A stretch of DNA of 64,000 nucleotides, taken from Marinisporobacter sp. GTDB taxonomy: Bacteria > Bacillota > Clostridia > Peptostreptococcales > Thermotaleaceae. Of the stretch, positions 45,174 to 54,895 are shown piece by piece. The translations under genes were made by a program, and so were the position numbers. The first letter of the stretch is position 1; each line of letters starts with the position of its first letter. The stretch is from positions 62,001 through 126,000 of the forward strand of contig JAOARV010000067.1 in NCBI GenBank assembly GCA_025210395.1, written 5' to 3'. The notes beneath the pieces are model-generated. The model was not told the DNA's origin and made no database searches. It saw nothing but the letters and a program-made list of their open reading frames with translations.

Positions 45174-46397
45174 CTATTCTCCAGCTTTAAAATTATATAT
45201 AGGTTTAATCACATCAAGAATCTCTACTGTATCCTTTATATTTTCAATGATTTCCTCCATAGGTTTATATGCAAAAGGAGCTTCGTCTAATGTAGCTTCA
45301 TTAACAGAGGTTGTATAAATTCCTTTCATTGACTTTTGAAATTCCGCTAAGGTAACCATTTCTCTTGCCTTACTTCTACTCATCAATCTTCCAGCACCAT
45401 GGGGAGCAGAATAATTCCAATCTTCATTTCCCTTCCCTATGCAAATTAAGCTTCCGTCCCTCATATTAATTGGAATCAACAGCTTTTCTCCTTCGTATGC
45501 AGATACACTTCCCTTTCTTATGATGTTATCCTTAAAATTTATATAGTTATGGGTTGTTTGAAAAGTTTTAAAATCCTCTATCCCTTTTCCTAATAGCCTT
45601 TTTAAGATAATATCTGCCATTGTATTTCTATTTAAAGCAGCATACTCTTGGCATATATTCATATCTTGTAGATATTTTTCACCATATTCCCCTGTTAAAA
45701 AGCATAGTTGTTTAGGATATTTAGGTTTAAGATCATCATAACGATGCTTTAACACCTTAAGAGCCTTTTGGATTTCCTTTCGTCGCCCTTCTTTTTTATA
45801 CGTTTTAATAAGATTTTCTCTTTCTATAAAATAAGACTCTTTTCCACTACATAAATCAACTGCTAAATTTTGATAATAGGAAGCTACCTGAGTTCCTAAA
45901 TTTCTACTTCCTGAGTGAATAACTAAATAATTTTTACCTTCGTTGTCTTTTCCTACCTCTATAAAATGATTTCCTCCACCTAAAGTTCCAATACTTCTTT
46001 CTATTCTCTTTGTATTTTTCAAGCTTCTATAACAGTGTAATTCCTTTAATTTTTCAAATTTAACCATTCGTCCTTCATGTGTATTTTTCCCTGAAGGAAT
46101 ATACTTTCGAATGATCTTATCAAGTCTTTCAACATCTATCTCTATATTATTGAGTTCAACAGTCAACATACCACAGCCTATATCTACGCCCACAATATTT
46201 GGAATAACCTTATCTCCTAAATCAGCAGTAAATCCAATAACACACCCCATTCCCACATGGGTATCGGGCATAATTCTTACCTTACACCCTTCTGTAAAAG
46301 GTTGATTACATAAATCCTTTATTTGGTCTAGCCCTTCTTTTTCCACGTTGTCAGTGAAGATCTTTGCGTAGCTATATTTTCCTTTTATTTCTATCAT
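45174..46397 (-). CDS. rtcB: RtcB-family RNA ligase (3'-phosphate / 5'-OH)
   Basis: About 407 residues from MIEIKGKYSYAKIF; the earlier ATG is rejected since GAGGAGG lies 7-8 nt before this one. Metal and GMP-binding features are present: MPDTHVGMGCVIGFT, VGVDIGCGML, GGGNHFIEVG, HSGSRNLG and YSAPHGAGRLMSR, whose His is the residue guanylated in RtcB. It joins RNA ends left by toxins or repair. It lies 54 bp after the adenylate-forming gene with no terminator between, so it may be cotranscribed with the KAS III cluster. Confidence 0.93.
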   Translation of the reverse strand: MIEIKGKYSYAKIFTDNVEKEGLDQIKDLCNQPFTEGCKVRIMPDTHVGMGCVIGFTADLGDKVIPNIVGVDIGCGMLTVELNNIEIDVERLDKIIRKYIPSGKNTHEGRMVKFEKLKELHCYRSLKNTKRIERSIGTLGGGNHFIEVGKDNEGKNYLVIHSGSRNLGTQVASYYQNLAVDLCSGKESYFIERENLIKTYKKEGRRKEIQKALKVLKHRYDDLKPKYPKQLCFLTGEYGEKYLQDMNICQEYAALNRNTMADIILKRLLGKGIEDFKTFQTTHNYINFKDNIIRKGSVSAYEGEKLLIPINMRDGSLICIGKGNEDWNYSAPHGAGRLMSRSKAREMVTLAEFQKSMKGIYTTSVNEATLDEAPFAYKPMEEIIENIKDTVEILDVIKPIYNFKAGE

Positions 46398-46451
46398 CTG
46401 GTTTCCTCCTCTCATCAAAGTTATTTCTTTTGCTTTTAAGTTCAACATATA

Positions 46452-47771
46452 CTAATAAATCTCAAACTTTCTTTGTATTCTCCTTAACTTTTTTCCATGC
46501 TTCCTATCCATTGTATTTGCATATCTAATTCTAGGCATAGAACAATCTAATTTATCACACAACATCTTAAAATTAGTCTCTATATTCTGTTCGATCATCT
46601 TTTTATATTCATCATCAGCCTCAATAAATACTTCTATTAAATTAACTTGCAATTGACTAACAGTATATTGTTTGATCCTTTCTGAAGATACTATAATCAC
46701 ACGCCTTATAAAATCTGGAAAAACAGGAATATACTCATCCCTCTCCTTCTTTTGAAAATAAAATAAATCATCACTCCGTCCTTCAATCTGCTCTAGAGCT
46801 GTAAAAGGACTTCCACAAGGACAAGGTATTTTCTTCTCTGTTAAAATATCATTAAGTCTATAGCGTATAATCGGCTGACTCGTTCTTGAAAAATCACTAA
46901 TAATAGGTATAAACTTCCCTAAATCCTCATCTAAATATTCCTTTTGAATAACTAATAAATCTTCATTTAAGTGGAGGGTCCCCTGTTCACAGGTAGTTGC
47001 TAAAAAGCCTTCTGTACATTGATAGACTTGATGAATTTTTTGTTCAAATATATTCTCTAAAACCTTTTCATCTAATGGATCTAATACCTCTGCTACAGAA
47101 ATCACCTTCTTTGGATCAATATGAAGCTTTCCCTCTTTTATTTTTTCCACAAGTAGTAGGAGCATAGAAGGAGGTCCTACTAAAATATCAGGTTTATAAA
47201 TATTTAATCTTTCTACATGTCTATCTAGTACGTCTAATAAATCAAAGAATTGAAATTGAATTTTTCCTTTATGAACTGTATCATACAAATTGCTATTTGC
47301 ACGAAGAAAAAAAGCTATTCTTTGTTCTTTCCATATGACCTCAGGAAGGCACTTAGCAAGAATATTTCCTGCCCATTTTATTCTTTCTTTAGGACTTACT
47401 AAAAAAATCCCTCTATTTCCTGAAGTCCCAGAAGACAATCCTATAGTAATATCTCCAATATTGGGGCTAAAGTCTCTTGTATCTTCTGCCATATATGCAA
47501 CTTGAAAAGCTTCCTCTTTTTTGATCCCCACCGTATTGAAATCATCGAAATCTTCCATCATCATGCTTTTATCTATAATAGGAAGCTCTCTCCAATTTTC
47601 ATAAGACATGCCTTCATAATATTTTTGATAAAAAGGAGATTTTGGAACGATTTCCCTTAAAAAGCTTTTCATCTTTTTATCTTGCCATTTTTCTAATTTT
47701 CTTCGATTTTGAAATTTAGTGAAATATTTACTTTTTAAATAGACACTTAAAATTTTAAGTTGTTCACTCAT
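46452..47771 (-). CDS. Adenylate-forming enzyme, F390 synthetase-related (PaaK/CapK superfamily)
   Basis: 439 residues. GLSSGTSGNRGIFLVSPKER is the P-loop-like AMP-binding motif, and YQCTEGFLATTCEQGTLHLNED and IIRYRLNDIL are the later core motifs with the hinge. CPCGSPF is a CxC that could bind metal. It should activate a carboxylic acid as the adenylate. It starts 8 bp inside the MBL gene's end. A broken tail of a second copy lies at 38.1-38.2 kb. Confidence 0.85.
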   Translation of the reverse strand: MSEQLKILSVYLKSKYFTKFQNRRKLEKWQDKKMKSFLREIVPKSPFYQKYYEGMSYENWRELPIIDKSMMMEDFDDFNTVGIKKEEAFQVAYMAEDTRDFSPNIGDITIGLSSGTSGNRGIFLVSPKERIKWAGNILAKCLPEVIWKEQRIAFFLRANSNLYDTVHKGKIQFQFFDLLDVLDRHVERLNIYKPDILVGPPSMLLLLVEKIKEGKLHIDPKKVISVAEVLDPLDEKVLENIFEQKIHQVYQCTEGFLATTCEQGTLHLNEDLLVIQKEYLDEDLGKFIPIISDFSRTSQPIIRYRLNDILTEKKIPCPCGSPFTALEQIEGRSDDLFYFQKKERDEYIPVFPDFIRRVIIVSSERIKQYTVSQLQVNLIEVFIEADDEYKKMIEQNIETNFKMLCDKLDCSMPRIRYANTMDRKHGKKLRRIQRKFEIY

Positions 47772-48597
47772 TTTTCTCCTCCATTAAGCTCTCTATCGTT
47801 TTTTTACAATGACTTGGAATAATTTTTATATGCTTATTTTCTCTATATAAAGTATATAGCTTCTTTATATTTTCTTTATAGCTTCTTTGATCTTTCATAA
47901 TAAAGCCTGCAAAGGAATGGGGCAGTATTCCTTCTTCAAATGCTTTTTTACTCCAACAAGCATCCCCTACAAAAAAATAGTTTTTTCTTTGTTTATCTTG
48001 TAAAAAAAGTCCATAATGTCCTTTTGTATGTCCTACTAATTTTATTGCATAGAGGGTTTCATCTCCAAATAAATCTATCCCCTTTTTAAAAGCTGTATTC
48101 ACAATAGGGAATTTTTTTATTTTTTGATCTTCAAAAAAAATAGTCCTGTCTGAAAAATCCTGTGGCAATAATGCTGGAATAAATCCTTCTTTTAAAGCAC
48201 TCAAGCCTTTTTTGGTTTTGATCGTTTCATATTCTACCTTGCTACATAAAAATTTTGCATTAGGAAAATCTCTACATCCTGCAATATGGTCTGCATGAAA
48301 ATGAGATAATATAATATATTTTATATCCTTTGCTGAGATATTCATTTTTTTTAGCTGTTCTATAACTGTTTCTTCTCCTTTAAGATATACAGGCGTCACT
48401 TTTTTATATAGATTATATGGAAATTTTTGAGTTGCTTCGAAAAAAGCTTCCCCATATCCTGTATCAAATAAAATATATCCTATTTTTTCATGCTTTATAA
48501 GAACCACTGTGGCAGGAAATTCCATTGTTTTTAATCGTCCATTTTTCACGGCCATTTTTTCTAATTGTGTACAATAGCCTATTTTTAATATTTTCAT
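47764..48597 (-). CDS. MBL-fold metallo-hydrolase (lactonase-like)
   Basis: About 277 residues from MKILKIGYC, where the ATG overlaps the stop of the epimerase gene (ATGA). The zinc motif HFHADH is intact, with later His in LVGHTKGHYGLFL and Asp in YFFVGDACW, as in AHL-lactonase-type enzymes. It may hydrolyse a lactone, thioester or acyl-adenylate made by its operon partners. The substrate is inferred only from context. Confidence 0.88.
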   Translation of the reverse strand: MKILKIGYCTQLEKMAVKNGRLKTMEFPATVVLIKHEKIGYILFDTGYGEAFFEATQKFPYNLYKKVTPVYLKGEETVIEQLKKMNISAKDIKYIILSHFHADHIAGCRDFPNAKFLCSKVEYETIKTKKGLSALKEGFIPALLPQDFSDRTIFFEDQKIKKFPIVNTAFKKGIDLFGDETLYAIKLVGHTKGHYGLFLQDKQRKNYFFVGDACWSKKAFEEGILPHSFAGFIMKDQRSYKENIKKLYTLYRENKHIKIIPSHCKKTIESLMEEKNE

Positions 48598-49607
48598 CTC
48601 ACTAACCAAGCCCCTTCTCCTCTCAACCAATCTACAAATACATCTAATCCTTCATCAATACTCACCCTTGATACATAACCTAACTCCTCTTTTGCTTTTC
48701 TTATATCTAAAGTTTGACTCTTTGATAACACACCAACAGAATACCTTGTGAGAATAGGTTCTTTTCCCATTAATATATATTTTGAAATCCATTCCATAGC
48801 TCCTCCAATTTTATATGCTCTTTCAAAAGAAATATTTTTAGTTTTAAGAGGTATATCAAGCTTATGAAATAGCTTTTGAATCAATTCAATAAATACCATG
48901 GGTTCTCCATTTGTAATATTATATTTTTCCCCTAGAATGTTTTTTTCTCCATTCATACATAAAATGAGTGCATCTACTACATTTTCCACATAAGTAACAT
49001 CAATAATTCCTTTTCCCCCATCTATTAAAGGAATTCCCCCCTTATGATTTGCTCTTATAAGCCTTGGTAAAATCGTTGTATCTCCTGGTCCAAATAATGC
49101 TCTTGGTCGAATGGTTACTACTCCTAATCCCTCTTTAAAAGCTTGGTCTATTTCCTTTTCTGCTACTAATTTAGTCTTTGCATAATCATTTACAAGTTCT
49201 CTGGGAAGTATGCTATCTTCTCTAATATTTAATTTATCTTGATAGTCAAAATATATACTTGGCGTAGATACATGAATAAATCTTTTAATATTTTCTTTTT
49301 TACTCCCTTTGATTAGATTTTTAGTAGACTCCACATTGCTCTTATAAAAATCTTTATATTTTCCCCACGGAGAAGAAAGAGCGGCACAATGAAAGATATA
49401 CTCATGATTTTTGCATATATTCATTACAGCCTCTTCATTTTCTAAATCTAATAAAACAAAATCAATTCCCTTCCTTTTTAAAGCTTCCCCTTTTTTCTTA
49501 TTTCTTCCTACCCCTGTTACTTCATATCCTAATCCTTTCAATCGAATGGCTACTCTATTTCCTAAAAATCCTGTAGCTCCTGTAATCAAAACTTTTTTAA
49601 TATTCAA
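48594..49607 (-). CDS. NAD-dependent epimerase/3-beta-HSD-type oxidoreductase (OleD-like)
   Basis: 337 residues, TTG start located inside the end of the KAS III gene (11-bp overlap). Rossmann motif ITGATGFLGNRVA, catalytic YxxxK in NDYAKTKLVAE, HVSTPSIYF and TIRPRALFGPGD place it in the extended SDR family close to 3-beta-hydroxysteroid dehydrogenase/OleD. It probably reduces the beta-ketoacyl product of the upstream enzyme. Confidence 0.88.
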   Translation of the reverse strand: MNIKKVLITGATGFLGNRVAIRLKGLGYEVTGVGRNKKKGEALKRKGIDFVLLDLENEEAVMNICKNHEYIFHCAALSSPWGKYKDFYKSNVESTKNLIKGSKKENIKRFIHVSTPSIYFDYQDKLNIREDSILPRELVNDYAKTKLVAEKEIDQAFKEGLGVVTIRPRALFGPGDTTILPRLIRANHKGGIPLIDGGKGIIDVTYVENVVDALILCMNGEKNILGEKYNITNGEPMVFIELIQKLFHKLDIPLKTKNISFERAYKIGGAMEWISKYILMGKEPILTRYSVGVLSKSQTLDIRKAKEELGYVSRVSIDEGLDVFVDWLRGEGAWLVR

Positions 49608-50601
49608 AGATTACCCCTCCTATAGATAATCCTGCAGAAGTACCCAATAATAAAACATGATTCCCTCTTTGAATCTTTTCCTGTTTAATTCCTTCATAAA
49701 GAGCTATGGGAATAGATGCTGCAATCATATTTCCATGATTCGATACAATATCCATCCATTTTTCTTTCGGTACCTTAAGATTTTTTCTCATAAGACCCAT
49801 CGCACTTTTACTAGCTTGATGGGGAATAACCATCTCAATAGTATCTAAGCTCTTATTACTTTCCTCCATCATTTCTTTCACAAACTTTGGTAATAATTTT
49901 TTAGCCATTTTAAAGATCTTTTGTCCATCCATAGAAAATAGAAAATGCTTCATAGTTTCTTCTCTTACATTTTCAAGATTAGGGGCAAATTTTGTTCCTC
50001 CTCCATAGACTTGGGACCATTCACTTCCTTCGCTATAAGTCTTCATATTTGCATAAATAATTTTAGAGCTTTCTCCCTTTGGTGTTTTCCCTAATACAAT
50101 AGCAGCCCCTCCATCTCCAAATAATGCAGCACTTTTTTCATCCTTCCAATTAAGAGCTGCTGAACTTACCTCCGATGAGACAATCAATACATTTTTATAT
50201 CTTCCACAATCCACCAAATAAGAAATCGTATCTAATGCAACTACAAAGCTTAAACAAGTAGAGTTTATATCGAACGATGGAATTCCTGATTTTTCTAGCC
50301 CTAATTCTTTTTGAATCAGTGCTGCTGTACAAGGAATAGGCTGCTCCATAGACCCACTTGCACAAACAATACAATCAATATCCTCTAACTCAATATTTGC
50401 ATCCTCCACAGCTTCCCTTGCTGCAGTAGCTCCCATATAAGATGCTGTTTCATCTACAACAAAATGTCTTTTCCTAACTCCTATAGTATTTTCTGTCCAA
50501 CCTAATGGTTTTCCTAATTTTTTATTAATAGCTTCTCCTAAAACAACTTCCTTAGGTAAATATTTGCCTACTCCTAAGATTTTTACATTTCTTATATTCA
50601 T
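49597..50601 (-). CDS. Beta-ketoacyl-ACP synthase III-like enzyme (FabH/OleA superfamily)
   Basis: 334 residues. The thiolase-fold catalytic triad is visible: Cys in DINSTCLSFVVALD, His in MVIPHQAS and Asn in VSNHGNMIAASIP. The C-terminus GTSAGLSIGGVIFEY is family-typical. It condenses an acyl thioester with malonyl-ACP or a second acyl chain. As first gene of an overlapping cluster with a reductase, MBL hydrolase and ligase it is more likely specialised than the housekeeping FabH. Confidence 0.92.
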   Translation of the reverse strand: MNIRNVKILGVGKYLPKEVVLGEAINKKLGKPLGWTENTIGVRKRHFVVDETASYMGATAAREAVEDANIELEDIDCIVCASGSMEQPIPCTAALIQKELGLEKSGIPSFDINSTCLSFVVALDTISYLVDCGRYKNVLIVSSEVSSAALNWKDEKSAALFGDGGAAIVLGKTPKGESSKIIYANMKTYSEGSEWSQVYGGGTKFAPNLENVREETMKHFLFSMDGQKIFKMAKKLLPKFVKEMMEESNKSLDTIEMVIPHQASKSAMGLMRKNLKVPKEKWMDIVSNHGNMIAASIPIALYEGIKQEKIQRGNHVLLLGTSAGLSIGGVIFEY

Positions 50602-50723
50602 CGTCTTCCTCCATTGTATATAACTTATTTAATGATCCTATCCTTATCAATTTTTCATGAACAATAATTTCCTCTACATTATACCAATAAATTATCGCAG
50701 TATAGTAAATTTTATCATAAAAA

Positions 50724-50752
50724 AAGGAACAGTATCCCTCTACTAGTTCCTT
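50724..50752 (-). terminator. Terminator upstream of the KAS III cluster
   Basis: AAGGAAC and GTTCCTT pair around a 15-nt loop, followed by TTTTTT on the minus strand. It ends the 136-residue gene. Confidence 0.7.
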
Positions 50753-50770
50753 CATTCTTATTCTATGATT

Positions 50771-51181
50771 TTACTTGAAAAAGCTCTTTACTTTTTCTTT
50801 AAAGGTTTTATGGGTACAATCTTTTTCACACATTTCTAATACTTGCTCTGCAATATTTTTATTTCTACCTCCATAATCGCCATCTACATTTTCTGTCCCC
50901 GTTATTGCAACTAATACTATTGTTTGATCATCATCTATCTCTGTCATTCTAATATAATAGGGTGTATATCCCCCACCATGATTTAGAAATGATGCAAAGG
51001 TTACTCCTCCATAAGGTGAAGTTACTCCAAAATAAATTTTTACCCGAAGTCCTTCTACAGTTCTTAAATCTTCCGTATGCTCAATCTCCCATTCAAGACC
51101 TAAAAAGTTGGATTTTAATTGTTTTTCAACATATGCCAATGGCTGTGGGTATATCTTTTCCTTAATTTTAGCTATTTTCAT
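50771..51181 (-). CDS. Hypothetical protein
   Basis: 136 residues, no signal peptide or membrane segment. A central segment with YFGVTSPYGGVTFASFLNHG and GTENVDGDYGGRNKN suggests a compact beta-rich fold. It matches no family I recognise. The codon pattern and a plausible site before the ATG support it as a real monocistronic gene. Confidence 0.7.
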   Translation of the reverse strand: MKIAKIKEKIYPQPLAYVEKQLKSNFLGLEWEIEHTEDLRTVEGLRVKIYFGVTSPYGGVTFASFLNHGGGYTPYYIRMTEIDDDQTIVLVAITGTENVDGDYGGRNKNIAEQVLEMCEKDCTHKTFKEKVKSFFK

Positions 51182-51373
51182 CTCTATTCACCACACTTAA
51201 TTTTTTTATGTTGGTTCTATTTTAACATAATTATGCTTATTATTCATTAATTAACATATTCTCTTTCTTATCTCTCCATATAGCTTCTATAAAATGTGAA
51301 GTATAAAATTTTCATTTCAAAACATTCCTATATAATCAAATTTTGTATTTTTCATACATATATAGATGAATTA

Positions 51374-51382
51374 TGATATAAT
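51374..51382 (+). promoter_or_regulatory. Extended -10 promoter of the 93-residue membrane protein gene
   Basis: TGATATAAT is a consensus extended -10, 77 bp before the gene's ATG. Confidence 0.45.
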
Positions 51383-51458
51383 AGGTGCAGCAATTCCCTC
51401 ATGGAAACTATTTCTAAATAGTAAATAATACTATAGACTTTTTAAAAGGAGAAAAAAC

Positions 51459-51740
51459 ATGCCCTCAAAAAAAATATTAAAAACCCTCAATACAATTTTA
51501 AGTTGGGGAAGTAGCATTGGATTAATTAGTTTTGCTATCTATCATTTTTTTATTCATAAGATTTCAATGTCAGATAATCTTTTTATAATTGTTTGGTCTT
51601 TCATGGTAATTGGTAGCTTATCTCGTATTTTAGATACCAAATATTTTTCAGAAAATCCTTATTCTTCAATTCAAAAAGGGGATATTTTTATAATCTCAAC
51701 AGCTAGTATAATTATATTTTTAGAGATATTTATTTTTTAG
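51459..51740 (+). CDS. Small three-segment membrane protein
   Basis: 93 residues behind AAAAGGAG, with three hydrophobic segments (about 12-30, 40-56 and 75-93) and a basic N-terminus that suggests the N-terminus stays inside. No family is recognised. It is monocistronic with a promoter and a strong terminator. Confidence 0.72.
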   Translation: MPSKKILKTLNTILSWGSSIGLISFAIYHFFIHKISMSDNLFIIVWSFMVIGSLSRILDTKYFSENPYSSIQKGDIFIISTASIIIFLEIFIF

Positions 51741-51811
51741 AAAAATAGATCTTTTCATATTCAATAAATATTTTTCCTTTCCATTTCTATAAATTTTGAT
51801 TTTTTAATAGA

Positions 51812-51847
51812 AAAAAGTTATGCTTAAAACTTTAAGCATAACTTTTT
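51812..51847. terminator. Bidirectional terminator
   Basis: Perfect 17-bp arms AAAAAGTTATGCTTAAA and complement around AC. It serves the small membrane protein gene and the TRAP dctM gene. Confidence 0.9.
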
Positions 51848-51871
51848 GAAACTTCATTATTTATAATTGAT

Positions 51872-53191
51872 TTATTTAATAAATACAAGTGATAACCACG
51901 GTACATAGGTTATTAATACTAGTCCAATTAAGCCAACTGTAAACAATGGTACAATATGCGCAAACATATTTTCCATCTTTATCTTAGCAACTGCTGCACC
52001 TACAAATAGATTACATCCATAAGGAGGTGTACATAAGCCTAACGCTAGGTTTACAGCCATAAGTACTCCAAAGTGTACAGGATCAATGCCTAATACTTTA
52101 ACTGTTGGCATTAACATTGGCGCCATTACAATAATAGCGGGAACCGTATCAAGGAATAATCCTACAGCTAATAGTATTAAATTAACAAATAGCAATACAA
52201 CTAAAGGATTAGATGATACACCTGTCAAAAACTCTGTAATCATCTTTGGAATTCTCTCATAAGTCATAAATGTAGAGAATACAGTAGAATATCCTAATAA
52301 AAATGAGGTTATTCCATTTAATACTGCTGTTTCCAAAAACACATCTTTTAACCCATCCCATGTTAAATCCTTATATACATATAAGCTTATTATAATCGAG
52401 TATACAACAGATATACAAGCTGCTTCAGTAGGAGTAAAAACGCCTGAATAAATTCCTCCTAAAATGATAACTGGCGATAATAAAGCCCAAAAACCTTCTT
52501 TTACACTTTTAACAATTTCTGAAATTCTATATTTCATAGCTTCGTTAACTGGTACTTTTTCATCGTCATCCTTTACTCTTTTTTGCTTTAAATCAACTCC
52601 GTTTTTAGTACATATAATAATATTTGCAATTAAGAATAAAATACCTATCAATATGCCCGGCAATACTCCTGCTAGAAATAATTGTGAAATAGATACTCCA
52701 GTTGAAGCTCCATATAATACAAAGGATAAACTAGGCGGAATAATTGGTCCAATAATACCACCAAAGCAAACTATCGTAGCTGCATAAGCTGGGTCATACC
52801 CTTTTCTCTTCATCTCAGGAATCATCATTCCACCAATAGCTGATGTTGTTGCCATACCAGACCCTGATAAAGCACCAAAAAACATACATGCAATGATTGT
52901 TACACAACCAATAGCACCATTTACAAAACTTATTAATGCAGATGCAAAATTAACAATTCTTCTAGCTATACCTCCTGTTGACATGATAAGCCCTGCCAAC
53001 ATAAAAAAAGGTATTGCCATTACAGTAAATGAAAATATACCGCTATAGCAATATTGCGCATTAATAGCCATGTTCAAGTCAGAGTAGAGAGCCATTGATA
53101 ACATAGTAGCTCCACCTATTGCAAATCCAACAGGAACACCTACTAACAACATGATAAATAATGCAATAAATAATGCAGGTACTGCCATCAT
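51872..53191 (-). CDS. dctM: TRAP transporter large permease
   Basis: 439 residues with 11-12 membrane segments. Family motifs include ALSGSGMATTSAIGGMMIPEM, GIIGPIIPPSLSFVLYG and LCTPPYGCNLFVGAAVAK. It imports an organic acid with sodium or protons together with DctQ and the DctP binding protein. It begins 10 bp after dctQ. Confidence 0.96.
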   Translation of the reverse strand: MMAVPALFIALFIMLLVGVPVGFAIGGATMLSMALYSDLNMAINAQYCYSGIFSFTVMAIPFFMLAGLIMSTGGIARRIVNFASALISFVNGAIGCVTIIACMFFGALSGSGMATTSAIGGMMIPEMKRKGYDPAYAATIVCFGGIIGPIIPPSLSFVLYGASTGVSISQLFLAGVLPGILIGILFLIANIIICTKNGVDLKQKRVKDDDEKVPVNEAMKYRISEIVKSVKEGFWALLSPVIILGGIYSGVFTPTEAACISVVYSIIISLYVYKDLTWDGLKDVFLETAVLNGITSFLLGYSTVFSTFMTYERIPKMITEFLTGVSSNPLVVLLFVNLILLAVGLFLDTVPAIIVMAPMLMPTVKVLGIDPVHFGVLMAVNLALGLCTPPYGCNLFVGAAVAKIKMENMFAHIVPLFTVGLIGLVLITYVPWLSLVFIK

Positions 53192-53201
53192 CGTTCCCCC
53201 C

Positions 53202-53690
53202 TTATGAAATTATCTCATTTTTCATTAGATTTTTGATTGCCTCTATAAAGTATGCCATTGCTCTAATTATAAATATTCCACACCCAAGGACAAGAGACAG
53301 ATAACCCCAAGCTGTACTAATTTTAATTCCTGCATAAGGGACATTCATTTGTATATCAATCATAATAAATCCATAATACAGTGTGATCCCACAAATAATA
53401 ATTAATATTAATTCCGTTAATGCTTCTGCTAATTGCTTTAATTTATATGGTAATTTGTCAACTAACAACGTAATTCTTATATGTTCTTTTCTTCTATGCC
53501 CTATACTTATTCCTACCCAAGAAAGCCATACAAATAAAAATTTCCCTAGCTCTTCTGACCAAGTTAATGAATTATTAAAAACGTATCTCATAATAACTTG
53601 GAAAAAAATTATTCCCACCATGCCCATAAACATAATTATCAGGACAGTATCTTCAATTTTATCTAAAGCTTCCAAAACTTTTTTTCTCAT
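53202..53690 (-). CDS. dctQ: TRAP transporter small permease
   Basis: 162 residues, four membrane segments. RYVFNNSLTWSEELGKFLFVW and GHRRKEHIRI are DctQ signatures. It forms the permease with DctM. Confidence 0.94.
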   Translation of the reverse strand: MRKKVLEALDKIEDTVLIIMFMGMVGIIFFQVIMRYVFNNSLTWSEELGKFLFVWLSWVGISIGHRRKEHIRITLLVDKLPYKLKQLAEALTELILIIICGITLYYGFIMIDIQMNVPYAGIKISTAWGYLSLVLGCGIFIIRAMAYFIEAIKNLMKNEIIS

Positions 53691-53748
53691 ATTATACCAT
53701 TACTCCCAATAAAAGAGTAACACCCTGACCTCCTTTTATAGTGCTAAC

Positions 53749-53772
53749 AAAGGCAACCACCTTGTTGCCTTT
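53749..53772 (-). terminator. Stem-loop between dctP and dctQ
   Basis: AAAGGCAAC (53749-53757) pairs with GTTGCCTTT (53764-53772). It probably lets dctP be expressed above the permease genes. Confidence 0.7.
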
Positions 53773-53810
53773 ATTAGCAATCTACTCTATTACTTATTTA
53801 CTATTATTTT

Positions 53811-54848
53811 TTAAGGACGTGTCTTTAACCATTTTTCAATCATTTCATCTCCAACTAATTTACGTTGATGATCATATACTGGTTCTACAGCTTTTTGGAA
53901 TGCCTTTATTTCATCAGCTGATAATTCATACACTTCTGCACCTTCATCTTTAAATCTCTTGATGTATTCTTTCTCTTTAGCATATTCCTCTGCTCTTTGT
54001 TTCTTAGCAACTTCTTTAACACCAGCTTCTAATACTTCTCTATCTGCTTGATCTAAAGATTCAATCCAATCTCTTGAACAGATAATTGGGAATGGAGAAC
54101 TAGCATGATTTGTTAATGTTACATGTGGTGCAATTTCATGTAAATTAAAATCATTAAATACACCTAAAGAGTGGTCTAATGCATTAATCTGACCTTGAGA
54201 TAATGAAGTTACAACTTCTCCCCAAGCCATAGGTGTTGGATTAGCCCCCATAGCCTTCCAAATTTCAATATTTAAGTCATTTTGTGCAATACGAACTTTC
54301 TGTCCATCTAAATCACTTTGTGTTTTATAAATTTTGTCTCTACTTATAACTTGTCTCATTCCGTTATAGTACATATCTAGACAATAATATCCTGAATCTT
54401 TCAACGTTTCATTGAATAACTCTAATCCACCCTTTTCAAAAGTACCTTTTTCCCAAGCTTCAAATGAAGGATATAAATAAGGTAAGTCTATACAAGTTGA
54501 AGCTGGACCTGATGCTGATGTTATTGCAGACGATAAGTCAAACATCATTGTAACTGTTCCAATTTTAATACCAGATACTAAATCAGGTGTATCTCCTAAT
54601 TGTCCATCTGAATAAACTTCTACTTTAAATCTACCAGGTGCTTCTTTTTCTAAATAATCGCCTAGAGCCTCACTCCATTTATGGGTTGACCTTTGAGATG
54701 AATCAGTATGCCCAATTTTAATAACAATTGGACCATCCTCTCCCTCTGATACAGCTTTCTCATTACTACCGCAACCTGCCATGCAGCCCATTACTAATAC
54801 TACTACTAATACAAGTGCTAACCATTTTACTTTTTTCATTTTTTTCAA
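53811..54848 (-). CDS. dctP: TRAP transporter substrate-binding lipoprotein
   Basis: 345 residues with a lipobox (CMAGC). GHTDSSQRSTHKWSEALGD, GMRQVISRDKIYKTQSDLDG and RIAQNDLNIEIWKAMGANP are DctP-family; the Arg that usually binds the ligand carboxylate lies in the last of these. A C4-dicarboxylate or sugar-acid-like substrate is likely, but not identifiable. It follows a sigma-54 promoter. Confidence 0.94.
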   Translation of the reverse strand: MKKMKKVKWLALVLVVVLVMGCMAGCGSNEKAVSEGEDGPIVIKIGHTDSSQRSTHKWSEALGDYLEKEAPGRFKVEVYSDGQLGDTPDLVSGIKIGTVTMMFDLSSAITSASGPASTCIDLPYLYPSFEAWEKGTFEKGGLELFNETLKDSGYYCLDMYYNGMRQVISRDKIYKTQSDLDGQKVRIAQNDLNIEIWKAMGANPTPMAWGEVVTSLSQGQINALDHSLGVFNDFNLHEIAPHVTLTNHASSPFPIICSRDWIESLDQADREVLEAGVKEVAKKQRAEEYAKEKEYIKRFKDEGAEVYELSADEIKAFQKAVEPVYDHQRKLVGDEMIEKWLKTRP

Positions 54849-54895
54849 TCCTTTCTTATAATTTTAGTAAAATTTATATTTTCATGGTGTTAATA

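Noticed and set aside
50552..50755. Minus-strand 67-codon frame overlapping the start of the KAS III gene
   Set aside because: It runs through a terminator and the start of a well-supported gene in another frame, has odd composition and no ribosome binding site.
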